The notes below the pieces were generated by a model. The model saw only the letters and a list, made by a program, of their open reading frames with translations. It was not told the DNA's origin and did no database searches. The position numbers and the translations under genes were made by a program. 64,000 nt of DNA from positions 25,008,048-25,072,047 of the forward strand of contig OY783197.1 of the NCBI GenBank assembly GCA_963678675.1, read 5' to 3'. Shown in pieces: positions 1 through 11,306 of the stretch (its first letter is position 1; each line of letters opens with the position of its first letter). This stretch comes from Xiphydria camelus (Eukaryota; Arthropoda; Insecta; Hymenoptera; Xiphydriidae).

Positions 1-1125
1 GAAAACAACAGCGGCTTTCAATGCAATCCCCTAATATATAATTTCAATTGATTTCATGTAAGTTATATTTACAATGTTAGTTATAATTACAATAGTTATT
101 CTTAACAGAGGTCTTTCCATATAGGTACAGGGATAATAGGATGGTATATATAAGGAACGTCGGAGTACGAGTGAGAACTTATGACGTGGACGCATAAGAG
201 CTGAACATGTTCGAGAAGGATAATTGTGCGCAACAGAAAGGCTCTTATGCCGTTACCATGTATTCTTACTCGCACTCAAACGTTCACTATGTACCGTATG
301 TCCCACGCAGAACCGGCCACTCGCCGGGACATTAAAATTTGACTTCGGCCGCGCTTGAACGGTAGAGTCATTTATACCGGTTCTGCGTGGGACATACGGT
401 ATGCTATCCTGGTATTGACAGGGTGTGTGTGTACGCAATTATTATTACATTAGTTATTTAAATCCTTCGCTGACATCAAATTTTAACCTCGATTTATGAT
501 GAATCTTTATAAGTGTGAGTCATGCCACTTTTACAACCGACAGCTAAAATTCTGCCACGCTAAAATTTCGATGAGTGTGTGTACTACCTCTTACTCCTCT
601 TATTCAGTATACGAGGAACCTCACGTCCTTGTTGAAAGAATAATTGATTTACTCCATTATAGCGAGTTATATAATATTATATGATATTTAACTTTGAAAA
701 ATAAACACGGATAAACAGTAAGCAGGACAAAATAATTTTTTTCGGGTAAACTATACATCTTTATTTCATGTTTGCATATATTTTACGAAAAATCCGACTT
801 AATATTTACTCTAATTATTTGGTGTATTTATACATTAAACTTGTATGAATATTAAATAAGCAAGAATAATTAAAATGGCTTCTTAGCGGTTTGAATATAT
901 CAATATTTCTAGTTAAAACGATTCTCCGTTGATATTGACGTATATTTAGCAAAAAAAAGAAAGAGATAGATAGATAAATAATACATTAAATTCCTTATTA
1001 TGGTAAAAATGGAAACGCGTAAAATAATCTGTATTTAGAAAATACCTCGGTTAAAACTTCCATTCGAGTCGAACTTGGTCAGTTGGTATCTAATTATTTC
1101 TTCTTAGCTTCCTAGCCAGTCAAGA
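1..1125. other. Zinc-finger gene 3' flank
   Basis: AT-rich 3' flank of the zinc-finger gene. Apart from the short palindromic element at 294-399, no gene is supported. A minus-strand AATAAA (plus strand TTTATT at 760-765) is a candidate poly(A) signal for the gene that stops at 1126. Confidence 0.5.
294..399. mobile_element. 106-bp MITE with CCGTATGTCC ends
   Basis: The terminal inverted repeat starts CCGTATGTCCCACGCAGAAC and reappears as its reverse complement ending at 399. TA dinucleotides lie on both sides (292-293 and 400-401), so a TA target duplication is likely. This is the shortest member of the family described under 32036, 39711, 43377, 57233 and 57996. It has no coding capacity. 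Confidence 0.75.
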
Positions 1126-4100
1126 TCAGCTGGAAGCCAAAAGTTGTGAGGTATCATGACACGAATGTATTAGTTGATTCACTTCGTCGGCGAACCCCAC
1201 TTGGCAGGTGTCGCAGAAACTGATATTAACACTCGAACCGTTGCAATGTGCAGAACGGATATGACTTTCTAAGACAGCCTTTTTGCTGAACCTTATAGAA
1301 CATACGGCACACGAAAATGGACAGTGGGCGGTTCTGAAGTGATTTGCAGCGGTTGTAACAGAAGTAAACTCGTGCATGCACAAGCCGCATAGAATCTGTT
1401 TGAAGGAGTGGTGGATGGAGATATGTTCTTGTATATTACTGCCAGGCGGTAGGCGCATCTTGCAAATATTGCAATAGCCATCCAATTCTACTTGCCCGAA
1501 AGTGCAAGTTTTTGTATGTAGAACGTAAGCGGCTTCATCGAGGAAAACTTGTTTGCATGCGGTGCAAGAGTGCGTGTAAATGTGATCTTGCAAAGAGGTT
1601 TTGGTTGAAAAAGTGTTGTTGCACATCTGGTATTTGTTGATTTTCGAGCAACACACGTGTTTCAGTAAATCTTCAGGCATTGCGAATGATGTCTGGCAAA
1701 TCTTGCAGTTATTTTTAAATGGTTCTATGACTTTTTTGCTTGTAGATACCACTACTTTTGTAGTCTTGGGGTCAATTTTTTTAAGATCGATCAGCTGACG
1801 CGCACTTGTGACAGTTTGATTTACGGGAAGCGGAATCTTTACACTAGGTACCATTTCGGGTGTCTGAGGAAGTCTGAAATTATCAGTCGTTCGTGTCGCT
1901 TGATTTGATGTCTTCGAACAAAATGCGAGCGGCGGCGGATTTCTCTTAGTTGGATGCTTTAGAGTGCCACCGGGTTTCGTTACGATAGAACTGCACGATA
2001 AAGGCGCGATATTAGTTCGAGGGCTATTTTCTGATGGAATCCTGACAGAAGCGAGAAGTGGGTTGTTCACTTTAGGGGTCCTTTTTTCTGGCGTTATACA
2101 AACGTATTGCGGATTTGCATTTCTCTCCGTAGGCGAAAATATGGATACAAAATTCGGCTGTTTTTGTGCAGAGCATTCTTGAGAAGTCCCAGTCTCCACT
2201 TTTACAAGTTTAGTTTGAACCTTATCTGGCGAATGTTTAATGTCTTGGTGTTTTTTTGTTGATTGTAGAATTTTGATTTTATTATCAATACCTTTTATTT
2301 TTAAGTTTTCTGTCATTGTGGCAAAAGGTTTGACCTTTATCGTGCCGATTTTGGGAGACAATGCAGACGTGCTATATTGCGAATGCATTAGCTTAACGTG
2401 ATCTCCAAGACTTGCTTCCTCGCCAAAACGCGCCATGCAGTAGGAGCAAGAATACACACTTCTGCTGCTGGGATATAACTTTTTACCGTGGCTGTTCTCC
2501 TTGTGAATGTTCAACAAATTCTCACTCACGAAGACCATATTACAAATGGAACATTTTATTGTTGATTTTAATGAGCAAGTCAGCATATGCTTCCTGGTTG
2601 ATTTAGCGTCTGAAAACAAGAAATGACAATAGGGGCAGAAATATGTTTTAGAAGCCGATGTATTTTTTTCTGAAGGTGAAAGTTTCTCCACTGCTTTTCT
2701 TTCTTCGCAGATCTTTTCGTGTTTTGAAAGAAATTCGGCGTTTTTAAATGTATAATGACAATTACTACATTTGAAAATTGTCGAGATATTCTTATCGTTC
2801 ACAGCCATTTTAAGCTGTTTTGGGACAGTTTTATCAGTGCAAGATTTCTTGTGTGTATCTAATGCATTAACATTTTCAAATGTATATTGACAGATGCTAC
2901 ACTTAAGTGAACTACTGACACTTCGACTGCTTAATGCTGCACGTGTTTCAACCCTGGCAGGACAGGCAATTGTCTCATTAGAGCTTACTCCAGAAGTGGT
3001 ACCCGCTATCGCCTGCTTCAACTTATCCCTTATTTGATCAGGAAATGACATTTTAGTGCAGCACTTTGCATGGCTCAATAGCAATTTAACGTTCTCAAAT
3101 GTTCTGTGGCAGGCATTGCAACTCAAGTCTTCAGTAGTCACAGATGCATCTATTTCCGCACTCTCTTGCGCCTCGATCTTAATTAATCTTGGAATCGACT
3201 CATTAACACAGGACTCTTCGTGCTTTAAAAGCAATTGGGCATTCTCGAATGCGCGACAACAAATGTTACAATGTACGATTTCCGAAGTCTTGATATCACT
3301 TTTTTCCGATATATTCATCTTATCTCCGATTCGTCCGGCAACTGTCTTAGCTAAACAAGATTTCTCATGTTTCCTAACTAACTCGGAACTCGAAAATGTT
3401 TGCTTGCAGACGTGGCAACTAAATGGTACTGAAGTCTTTGTGTTTGAAGTCAAGCTTTTGATCGGTTCATTTACTTGACAAGCGTCTGCAGGATTACTTC
3501 CATCCGATTTTTTATTTGACATTGTTTCTTCAACTTTACTCGCGCTCTTTTGTACTTTATTAGAAGGTACTGTACCTTGATTATGATAGGCCACCTTTTG
3601 TTCCTGGAGTTCGATCGAAGACGGCTGAGTAGAAGCTTGAGTATTCATTTCAATCACCATTCCCGTAGCTTTCGGTTGAAGATGATACTTTCCATCTTTA
3701 CTTCTTAGCTGGTGTCTACCTGGGAGAAATGTCGAATGTTGATCTTCTGTAAAGTTTGTTCGCTGTGTAATTTCCGGTGTACTTTTCAGTTGTTGACTTT
3801 CCAAGGAGAGTTTAGACCGTTGTTGCAAAGAAGTCCGCAACTGCAAACTTTCGGGACTTTTAACTTTCGTAAGACTGCCGAGATAATGAGAATTAGCAGC
3901 TGTTTTAGAATATTTCTCCCGTAAAGTTACTTCGGATCTGTTGTACTCTTGATCGGTGGGCAAGAATGTGACGTCCTTATTTTCCGATTGTCGACGGTAG
4001 GGATTAGATGTAGGTTGTCCAACTTTCAAATGCGTCCTTAAGTCTGCTTCTCGCAAAAACGTTATAGATTGTTGAATCCTCGGATCAGTCTCAAGCTCAT

Positions 4101-7100
4101 TACCTGGCGCAGGAATCGAGCCTTCGTTTGTCGTGTGTAAATGCATAGTATGCGCGTGCAATGTGGCAGAACTATGAAACTTTTCTTCACACGTCACACA
4201 AGAGAACTTCGGAACAGGAGCACCTTGTCGTGCTTGGTTTAAATGCATCAATTTATGATCTTCTAACAAAGAAGAAAAAGCGAATTTTCTGCTGCAAAAA
4301 TTGCACTTAAAATCACCTTTGTTCGAATATAACAATGCGTGATTTTCAAGTTGCTTATTAGTCTGGAACGTCAACTTGCAAATGTTACAACCGAAAAATT
4401 GATTGGAGGGTCGTTGAACGTATTGTGATACCTCGACGTCTGCGGTATTTACTCGCCTTAAATTTTGTTCGACTGGTTGGACGGAGGATTTGACCTTCTG
4501 CTTTTCCAAATGTTTCATATTAAGAATACGACTTATCAATGACTTCAAAGTTTTACTACTCGAACCACATATGATACGAGACTTCTCCTCGTGAATATTA
4601 CTACCACCAAAACGTCGCGGTGGTGCTATTGTCGTCCGGCTCGCTCTTTTTTTTTCATTTGTCAATTTCGTAGCGTGTATATGCATTTCGTGAGTATACA
4701 ATGCAACAGCAGTCTCAAAACCTTCGGTGCAAATGAGACAACGATATTTCAAGCTCGAAGCATACCAATTCAAATGCTTCGTCTTGTGATGTTGGAAGTG
4801 GGGATTTAATAAAAATTTTCTGTCGCATTGATGACACGCCAAATCTCCGTCATTGGAATTATTCAATAAGTGGAATATCAGGCTCAAATCCGTATCGAAA
4901 TGTTCCCCGCACTTCAGGCATCTCAATTTACCACTTATTGCCGAAGAAGAATCACTGCACTTCCCGTGAAGATGCATCCGATGAGACCGTAAAGCGATAT
5001 TCGACGTAAGTACTTCGGTGCAAGTTGGACACTGATAAACTTTCTCTGCTTTACTGCTGTAGTGAGTAAGACGTGAGTGACTGTTGAGTAACATCGCAGT
5101 ACGACATTTTCTTGGACATTTTTTGCAAGCGAATTCTCCATCCTGAGCGTATTCATCTAGGTGTATCTTTAGATGTGTTATGCTCTCGAAACTCAGTTTG
5201 CAAGTTCCACATATTATGTGCTTATTCGGTAGATTCTTGTTTCCTTTCTTATTTTCAAATACATAATCTTTGGTATGAAGATGCATGGCATGAACTCGCA
5301 GGCAGGACTCGCTAGTAAAACCCTCTGTACAAACATTGCACACATGTGAATACCTTTTTCGTATTTCACCGCACTCGTGCGCGATTTTCTTATGACGATC
5401 CATCATATACCGACCCTTGAATTGTTGACTACAGAATGTACAAGTGAAGTCTTCCTTATCTGAGTAATACGTTTTATGTTGGATCAAGTCTTGAGAATTT
5501 TCGAACGTCAAATTACAAGTATCACACTTTTCGGATAACAAGTTTTCCGCGGTTTTTCGATTTACACTTTCAGATGAAATAGAATTGCTTGGTCTGATCT
5601 GCAAGACTTCGGGCATTTTGTGTATATGCATCAGGTGCATCCTTAAATAGTCCTTTCTCATAAATCCTTCGCGGCAGTATTTACAGCGAAATTTGTACCA
5701 TCTAGGATTCCCGTGTGCAGATCGCAAGTGGGCTCGTAGCATTTTTTTTGTAGAGAACTTACACCAACATTTCTGGCAGGCTTTGCTCTTGGGCTGGGAG
5801 AATTGTCGTTCGTGAATTCGCAAGGTCCTCATGGACATAAAATATATTTTACAGACACTACATGTATACTTCTCATTCCGTATTAATAGAATTGATCTGT
5901 TAGAGTGTTTTAAAGAATTCTTAAGTGACCCAACATTCTTGCTCTTCTTTTGGACAGCACTTTTCTGCAAATTAGCGTCTGCTGTTGTTAATATACTTCG
6001 TAAGAAATGTCTTCCTGTAAACATTTTATTGTACATTCGACTTGCACGTTCACCAGAAAAGGAGTTCTCCATCTTCCAGATACCAATTCTACCTCGTGAA
6101 CGGTGATGAATTGTATTTGAATCTGTAGCAGAGTTATCTGAAATCTTCGTCGATTTCTTTATTCGACTGAACAACCTCTTCGACTGAAGAACTTTAAAAC
6201 AGTGTAATGATAAATGCTTCTTTAAAGTGTCTATATGAGAACACGATTGATGACATATAGGACATTTTTTGCTTCCAAATACAACATGCTGGCGGAAGTA
6301 GTGAGCAAGTAACTTCTTCTTCGATCTGAAGCGAGCTTTGCAAATACCGGGTAATACAGAACGAGCTGATTTAATATATGCCTTTTTCTTGTGTTTAGTT
6401 AAGTTAAGCGATTCTGTATACATATTTAAAAACTCATCGATCCTTATTAAATCTATACTGCACTCTCTTAATCCTTGAGGTACATGCAGACCGGGCTCTA
6501 CTCGCAATTTTTCTAAATCGCTCTCTACAACGTTTCGTGCCATGGACGTGCCTCTATCGGATATCTTTAAAAATTCAGTTAACGACGATTGCCTCATTTT
6601 TCTTGAATCGCTTTGATTGCTATTTAATCTGGCGTTGATCAATCCTTTTCTTGAATTGTGATAGTTATCGCCTGATTGGTTAGAACCATTATTTCCGACA
6701 TCAATATCTTTCCAAACATTATGAAAGTGGTGTATGTGTGCTTGAAGACTGAGCTTTTTCTTAAATTGTTGTTGACAAAAATCACATTTAAATTTGCAAC
6801 GGTCTGATATAACAAAGTGGGCGGCTTTTACGTGATCATTTAATTGAAAACCTAATGCAAACTTCATATCGCAAACACTACATGAAAATGCATAACCGTT
6901 AATGTAATATTTCTTGTGATAAGTTAAATTTTTCAGATTCTCAAACGGCAAATCACATATATCACATTGGACATATTCATCTGAACTCCAAAAGGAAGGA
7001 TGTACTACCGATGTATCTTCACTCGCCCAATGCACAGATTTTTTTGTTCTGATACCAAGAATTGGCGATTCATTAAAATGGCTAGATGGAGTTTCATTTA

Positions 7101-7551
7101 AATCTAATTTTCTCTTCTTATGCAGCGGTCCAGATTCGTCATCCATTGGAACTGGCCCATACTCCAAGCTCGTTGAACTCCTCTTTCCCCTCTCGCCGAT
7201 CTCATTGTCCTTTACTTTGGCATTGTCAAGTACTGTTTTGAATCTAGTCTCAAATTCGGGTAAAGATATACACAAACCCTCATAAACAAATTGATTTGGC
7301 TCTTTCTCAGAACATTCGTTCTCGTCATTTTCATAGAGATATAAAAGGCTTGTATTATCTTGAATCTTAAGAGAATTTTCCTTATTTGTTGTTGAAGGTA
7401 CGATAATGTTCGATTCCTTCACAAAAGTAGAACTGCTTAGAGTTTGGATGCTTTTGTCTGTATTAAAATTGTATTTAGCTTCATCGACATCTATATCATT
7501 TCCAAAAGACTGATCCTCTTCCTTAATTTTCTGCGTGTTGCTGACAATTTG
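1126..7551 (-). CDS. Giant C2H2/C2HC zinc-finger protein (3' exon)
   Basis: One open frame of about 2,140 codons ends at TGA 1126-1128. It has no credible ATG at its 5' end. A polypyrimidine-TTTTGCAG acceptor just above 7551 makes this a phase-0 internal exon, and the upstream exon was not found. The N-terminal 195 residues lack fingers and carry a basic stretch (KKRK near residue 148), a plausible nuclear signal. About 35 fingers follow. Residues ~198-1140 hold six copies of a three-finger module: a first finger CxxCxLxFE...H..YY lacking a clear fourth ligand, a regular C2H2 finger, and a third of the type CxxCxEGF...HxMHLH. Residues ~1380-1650 carry six C2HC fingers ending HExSC or similar. 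About seven more fingers lie at the C terminus, after a Lys/Pro-rich spacer. It is probably a nuclear nucleic-acid-binding protein; no ortholog is recognised. Confidence 0.9.
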   Translation of the reverse strand, partial: QIVSNTQKIKEEDQSFGNDIDVDEAKYNFNTDKSIQTLSSSTFVKESNIIVPSTTNKENSLKIQDNTSLLYLYENDENECSEKEPNQFVYEGLCISLPEFETRFKTVLDNAKVKDNEIGERGKRSSTSLEYGPVPMDDESGPLHKKRKLDLNETPSSHFNESPILGIRTKKSVHWASEDTSVVHPSFWSSDEYVQCDICDLPFENLKNLTYHKKYYINGYAFSCSVCDMKFALGFQLNDHVKAAHFVISDRCKFKCDFCQQQFKKKLSLQAHIHHFHNVWKDIDVGNNGSNQSGDNYHNSRKGLINARLNSNQSDSRKMRQSSLTEFLKISDRGTSMARNVVESDLEKLRVEPGLHVPQGLRECSIDLIRIDEFLNMYTESLNLTKHKKKAYIKSARSVLPGICKARFRSKKKLLAHYFRQHVVFGSKKCPICHQSCSHIDTLKKHLSLHCFKVLQSKRLFSRIKKSTKISDNSATDSNTIHHRSRGRIGIWKMENSFSGERASRMYNKMFTGRHFLRSILTTADANLQKSAVQKKSKNVGSLKNSLKHSNRSILLIRNEKYTCSVCKIYFMSMRTLRIHERQFSQPKSKACQKCWCKFSTKKMLRAHLRSAHGNPRWYKFRCKYCREGFMRKDYLRMHLMHIHKMPEVLQIRPSNSISSESVNRKTAENLLSEKCDTCNLTFENSQDLIQHKTYYSDKEDFTCTFCSQQFKGRYMMDRHKKIAHECGEIRKRYSHVCNVCTEGFTSESCLRVHAMHLHTKDYVFENKKGNKNLPNKHIICGTCKLSFESITHLKIHLDEYAQDGEFACKKCPRKCRTAMLLNSHSRLTHYSSKAEKVYQCPTCTEVLTSNIALRSHRMHLHGKCSDSSSAISGKLRCLKCGEHFDTDLSLIFHLLNNSNDGDLACHQCDRKFLLNPHFQHHKTKHLNWYASSLKYRCLICTEGFETAVALYTHEMHIHATKLTNEKKRASRTTIAPPRRFGGSNIHEEKSRIICGSSSKTLKSLISRILNMKHLEKQKVKSSVQPVEQNLRRVNTADVEVSQYVQRPSNQFFGCNICKLTFQTNKQLENHALLYSNKGDFKCNFCSRKFAFSSLLEDHKLMHLNQARQGAPVPKFSCVTCEEKFHSSATLHAHTMHLHTTNEGSIPAPGNELETDPRIQQSITFLREADLRTHLKVGQPTSNPYRRQSENKDVTFLPTDQEYNRSEVTLREKYSKTAANSHYLGSLTKVKSPESLQLRTSLQQRSKLSLESQQLKSTPEITQRTNFTEDQHSTFLPGRHQLRSKDGKYHLQPKATGMVIEMNTQASTQPSSIELQEQKVAYHNQGTVPSNKVQKSASKVEETMSNKKSDGSNPADACQVNEPIKSLTSNTKTSVPFSCHVCKQTFSSSELVRKHEKSCLAKTVAGRIGDKMNISEKSDIKTSEIVHCNICCRAFENAQLLLKHEESCVNESIPRLIKIEAQESAEIDASVTTEDLSCNACHRTFENVKLLLSHAKCCTKMSFPDQIRDKLKQAIAGTTSGVSSNETIACPARVETRAALSSRSVSSSLKCSICQYTFENVNALDTHKKSCTDKTVPKQLKMAVNDKNISTIFKCSNCHYTFKNAEFLSKHEKICEERKAVEKLSPSEKNTSASKTYFCPYCHFLFSDAKSTRKHMLTCSLKSTIKCSICNMVFVSENLLNIHKENSHGKKLYPSSRSVYSCSYCMARFGEEASLGDHVKLMHSQYSTSALSPKIGTIKVKPFATMTENLKIKGIDNKIKILQSTKKHQDIKHSPDKVQTKLVKVETGTSQECSAQKQPNFVSIFSPTERNANPQYVCITPEKRTPKVNNPLLASVRIPSENSPRTNIAPLSCSSIVTKPGGTLKHPTKRNPPPLAFCSKTSNQATRTTDNFRLPQTPEMVPSVKIPLPVNQTVTSARQLIDLKKIDPKTTKVVVSTSKKVIEPFKNNCKICQTSFAMPEDLLKHVCCSKINKYQMCNNTFSTKTSLQDHIYTHSCTACKQVFLDEAAYVLHTKTCTFGQVELDGYCNICKMRLPPGSNIQEHISIHHSFKQILCGLCMHEFTSVTTAANHFRTAHCPFSCAVCSIRFSKKAVLESHIRSAHCNGSSVNISFCDTCQVGFADEVNQLIHSCHDTSQLLASS

Positions 7552-9453
7552 CTGCAAAATATAAATAAATATTATTCTTAATCATAAATGTATGTTTGAA
7601 ACTTTAAGGTAACAATTCAATAAAAATATTTAGCCAGAAAACGTTTAAGAATGACTACAGATCAGTTTGAGACTACTACGGAACCGATGAATAATAATCG
7701 CACATCTCCTTAGTACCGCAAGGAGGGATTGGGCTGTCTTGGAGGAATGGTTCGACCCCCATTACCTGGAAACGCTGGGTGTTAAGGCAGGGTGTTAAGT
7801 CGGTGTCCGCGAGACGACCTGTGTGTACGGATGCCGACTATTGTCGGCGTTCGCGAAACTTAATAATAACTTAATATTCATACAATATACTCATTTTCAT
7901 GTTTTCCATATAATACGATGAAATAGTTGTTACGTAGCTCTTAAAAAAGTGTACATACAAGACAATCACAAAGTGGCGTCGAAAGACGTAAGTTCGAACA
8001 TCAAAGACTACCGACGTGCAAAATGCATACTTCGCGGCGCGGTGCCCCGTTCAGTGGCGTCACTCTAGCGGAGCGGGTTGCCGTAAGGAAAGGGTTAAAA
8101 AGCGGCCAGCCGTAGGAAACAAAATTAATGTACCACCATTCCTTTTAGAATCTGCTATCTTGGTAGCCTCCCTGTTATAATAATATGTGGTTCGTAAAGT
8201 TTTTATCTTTAATTTAACACCTTCAGACCTGATTTTTCTTGTTTGATGAACATTTTTTTGCGTTTGATTCTTGTTCCTAGTGGTCAATAAAACACATTTA
8301 TGAAAAAATTTAGGAAATTACGCTACTACATATATTTATTTCAGAATGTATATATATATGCACATATCTAATTTTACACCGATTTGATAAAAGCAGAAAC
8401 ATTGTATTTAGATTATAAACATTTTAGCATATTTATAAAGGTGTAAGTAGTAACAAATACTCGCTCGATTACCGATTAACTGTTTTTTTTCTAGAGAAAT
8501 AGACAACGCTTTATAGGGACCGTGCATATGAGCTGTGAGCGCCCTCTTTAGGGGAGCATGTTGAAAGTTATGTCATAATAACACCGAAAGATCCCATAAG
8601 GGCACGTATGATTCTAATTCGGGATTGTGAGGTTTATTTGTATACGAGGTGTAATGGCCGTAAAACTGATCATCAGGCACAAGATTACATGTAACACATT
8701 AACAGCTTATAGGGCTCTAGCGTACTTCCCCAAACGTAGCTTTTGTTTGTGTTACACATGTTCATATAGAGAATGTACATCCAAGTTTCGCCAAGAAACC
8801 CAGCTTGGTGGCGCTGCTTGTATTTACCTTTTGATAACGATTTTCCACGGAAAGAATTTATTTGAATGCCTTGAAATCCACATTCTCTTATAATTGAGTC
8901 CATGTTGATTAAATCTCATAGGTAAAACACTTCAATTATTATCCAAAATAACGTGTAAACAGCGCTTATACCACGGGCATCTGCTTAATGCTTGGTGCGT
9001 GCCACAGATGGCACTCTATCTGTTTTGTGCAGTTACCCAATCGCCTTATTGGCGATTCCAACTATCGAACATGACATCTGGTGGCAGAATCTAGAACTAG
9101 TCTATTTGGGTTCCAGATGTAAACAAACGTGGCTTTTGCATGACGTGTGGTTTGCATCTTTGATTATGGAACCAGTAACTGTGTGTGGCGGAGAAGACAA
9201 AGCTGATGTTTGCAGCACTAGAGCATAAATTGTCCATATTCATATTTTTTTTCAGCCACAGTTCCGTACAAAATCACGTGCTTTGCTTAGAGCACTTCTT
9301 CACCTTCACAGAAGTTCCTCGAATCTGCGTTACACTTCCCGCAATTAAATATAGTTTTTTATTTTAAAAACGGCATATTCTAATAATAATAACACATCGT
9401 AATATAACAAAAATGTTGAAAAGAACGCAAACACCGGTAACAGACAACAGCTG
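7552..9453. other. Region upstream of zinc-finger exon, no gene seen
   Basis: This stretch should contain intron and at least one 5' exon of the zinc-finger gene. I could not identify an ATG-bearing exon ending in phase 0 with a convincing donor. Short open frames here (for example 8060-8287 minus) lack homology or splice support. Confidence 0.4.
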
Positions 9454-9473
9454 TGCACACGCACACACACGCA

Positions 9474-9507
<34 letters not shown>
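9454..9507. repeat. (CA)n microsatellite
   Basis: An imperfect then perfect CA repeat of about 54 bp, with a few CG interruptions at its left side. It generates spurious His/Thr and Cys/Val reading frames on the two strands. Confidence 0.95.
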
Positions 9508-9509
<2 letters not shown>

Positions 9510-9677
9510 GGTTGTTTACAAAATGAACCCAAACAGGACGGCCATTTTCATAACTACTGTGGTGCCACCATCGGTAGTATAAATCGCCAATGGCAACCTG
9601 CGATTTGTTATTATGACAAAAGTCCAACTTCCTTCCAATACGCGGCGCTGGCGCTAGTCATTTGCACGTTCCCTATA

Positions 9678-9825
9678 AAGGCCATCACACGTGAAAAAAC
9701 GTAAGCAGTAACAGTAAAGATTGACCAATCAGAAAGCCTGTTTAAGCATTATTCCGTAAGAATGATATTTCTCATTGGTCAATCCTTACTGTTACTGCTT
9801 ACGTTTTTTCACGTGTGATGGCCTT
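9678..9825. mobile_element. 148-bp MITE
   Basis: A terminal inverted repeat of about 37 bp starts AAGGCCATCACACGTGAAAA at 9678 and is mirrored at the right end. The centre is AT-rich. No coding capacity. Confidence 0.8.
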
Positions 9826-9950
9826 AAGAGTGTTACATCTAACCTACATAATCTGCGTCTGATGAAACTTAAGAGGGGCTAGTTCAACCGATTGCCACCA
9901 GATGGTACCAAAAATGCTTTAGTGGGTAGAGAACATGGCACTAACATGTA

Positions 9951-10169
9951 TGTACACCCTCGAGCTCAGATTCTAATCATGGGGAATTTTCAAAATGTCA
10001 TATTTCAATATACTAACCAATGAATAATTAATTATCATGCTTTCATTAGCCAGGGCAAAGGCCGCATTAGCTAATGAAAGTATGAGATTTAATTGCTAAT
10101 TGGCTGTTACGTTTAAAAATTACATTTTGAAAATTCCTCATGATTAGAATCTAAGCTCGAGGGTGTACA
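9951..10169. mobile_element. Palindromic MITE with TGTACACCC ends
   Basis: A 219-bp foldback element. TGTACACCCTCGAG at the left is mirrored at the right, with long imperfect arms including TCATTAGC / GCTAATGA near the centre. It shares its right terminal TGTACA with the next palindrome. Confidence 0.75.
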
Positions 10170-10383
10170 CCCAGGGACACGGCATCTGTCGCTGGTGACT
10201 TTTTTTAAACGTTATTTTTAAACGTACTAGCCAATGAATAATTAATTCTCATGCGCTCATTAGCTACGGTGGCGTCTACTCTCGTTAATGAAAGCATGAG
10301 GATTATTAATTATTGGTTAGTACGTTTAAAAATAACGTTTAAAAAAAGTCACCAGCGACAGATACCGTGTCCCCGGGTGTACA
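10164..10383. mobile_element. Palindromic MITE, second TGTACACCC element
   Basis: A 220-bp hairpin with arms TGTACACCCAGGGACACGGC versus the mirrored right end. Arm identity is very high for about 80 bp (GTCGCTGGTGACTTTTTTTA). The central part (ATGAATAATTAATTCTCATG) resembles that of 9951-10169, so the two are related and abut. Confidence 0.75.
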
Positions 10384-10701
10384 TAAGGAATGTGTAGATT
10401 ATTTTAATAAAACAAATAAATGTATGTGTAACTAAAACAATGTACATGTGTAGATGTACGCCAGGTCTGAAGGGGTTAAGCTCTCCTACTGATATGGTAA
10501 GATGCATTTCTTGAATAATAGACTTGAGAGCCGCTAAACGAACATCATTTCTCCTATAATCTGGTTCTCTTGGGTTCCATAATCATGGGTGCCTTTCATA
10601 GCATTCCAACAAGAGTATGACATTATTTTTATCCCTACTTAATTTATGCAACCAAACGATCTGTACGGTCAAAAGTCGCACAGCCAAAAGTTGAAAGACT
10701 A

Positions 10702-10929
10702 CCAACTTTGGCGTTTTCGATTTTAGTCACCTTCTGTGCACTCGACTTGCTATTTACACGGTCGATTTTCGCCGTGCGGGCCTAGTCGTGCGGCGGAAAT
10801 CGACCCGTGGAAAGCCCAACTTTGGCGTTTTCGATTTTAGTCACCTTCTGTGCAGTCGATTTGCTATTTACACGGTCGATTTTTGCCGTGCGGCCTAGTC
10901 GTGCGACGAAAATTGACCCGTCTAAACGC
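10702..10929. repeat. Two tandem 114-bp units
   Basis: CAACTTTGGCGTTTTCGATT begins a unit near 10703 and recurs near 10817. Both units run through matching CACGGTCGATTTT and CCTAGTCGTGCG segments. The second differs by scattered substitutions. Each unit also contains an inner inverted repeat around GTCGATTTT. Confidence 0.75.
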
Positions 10930-11306
10930 CCCATTACGCAACGTTGGAGAGTCGACTTTGAAGGGCCACCGCATCTGCCGTAAAATGAGCGCAACGCGCG
11001 CAACGTTTGCACTAACGAACACTCATTTTGATAATAAAGTTTTATCATTTGGACGTGCTGCTCAATCGTATAACTTGTGGTGATTTGGCATCAATGACTG
11101 AATAATAAACAACAGGTTAGACAGACACCGCCAAAACAACATGGCCGCCATAGGCTGCCAACATCGACCCGTCCCAATTGAAAAACCTTATATAATAGCG
11201 GGTCGCCGCTCTACTTCTCCCTGCTTAAGCTACGTCCATTCTTCACGACGCGCCCACTCTTCATACGAGTATAACCGAAAGCGGGAATAGCCGAGAGCCG
11301 TTATGC

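Noticed and set aside
496..684. Small frame with CxxC and Cys/His (YKCESCHFYNRQLKFCH)
   Set aside because: It looks faintly finger-like but lacks proper C2H2 spacing, splice sites or neighbours on that strand; probably chance near a finger gene.
3056..3478. Plus-strand open frame inside the zinc-finger exon
   Set aside because: It is the complement of the coding strand and has no family resemblance; shadow frame.
9454..9507. CRISPR-like or other spaced repeat array
   Set aside because: Simple CA dinucleotide repeat. No spaced repeat array exists anywhere in the window and the DNA is eukaryotic.
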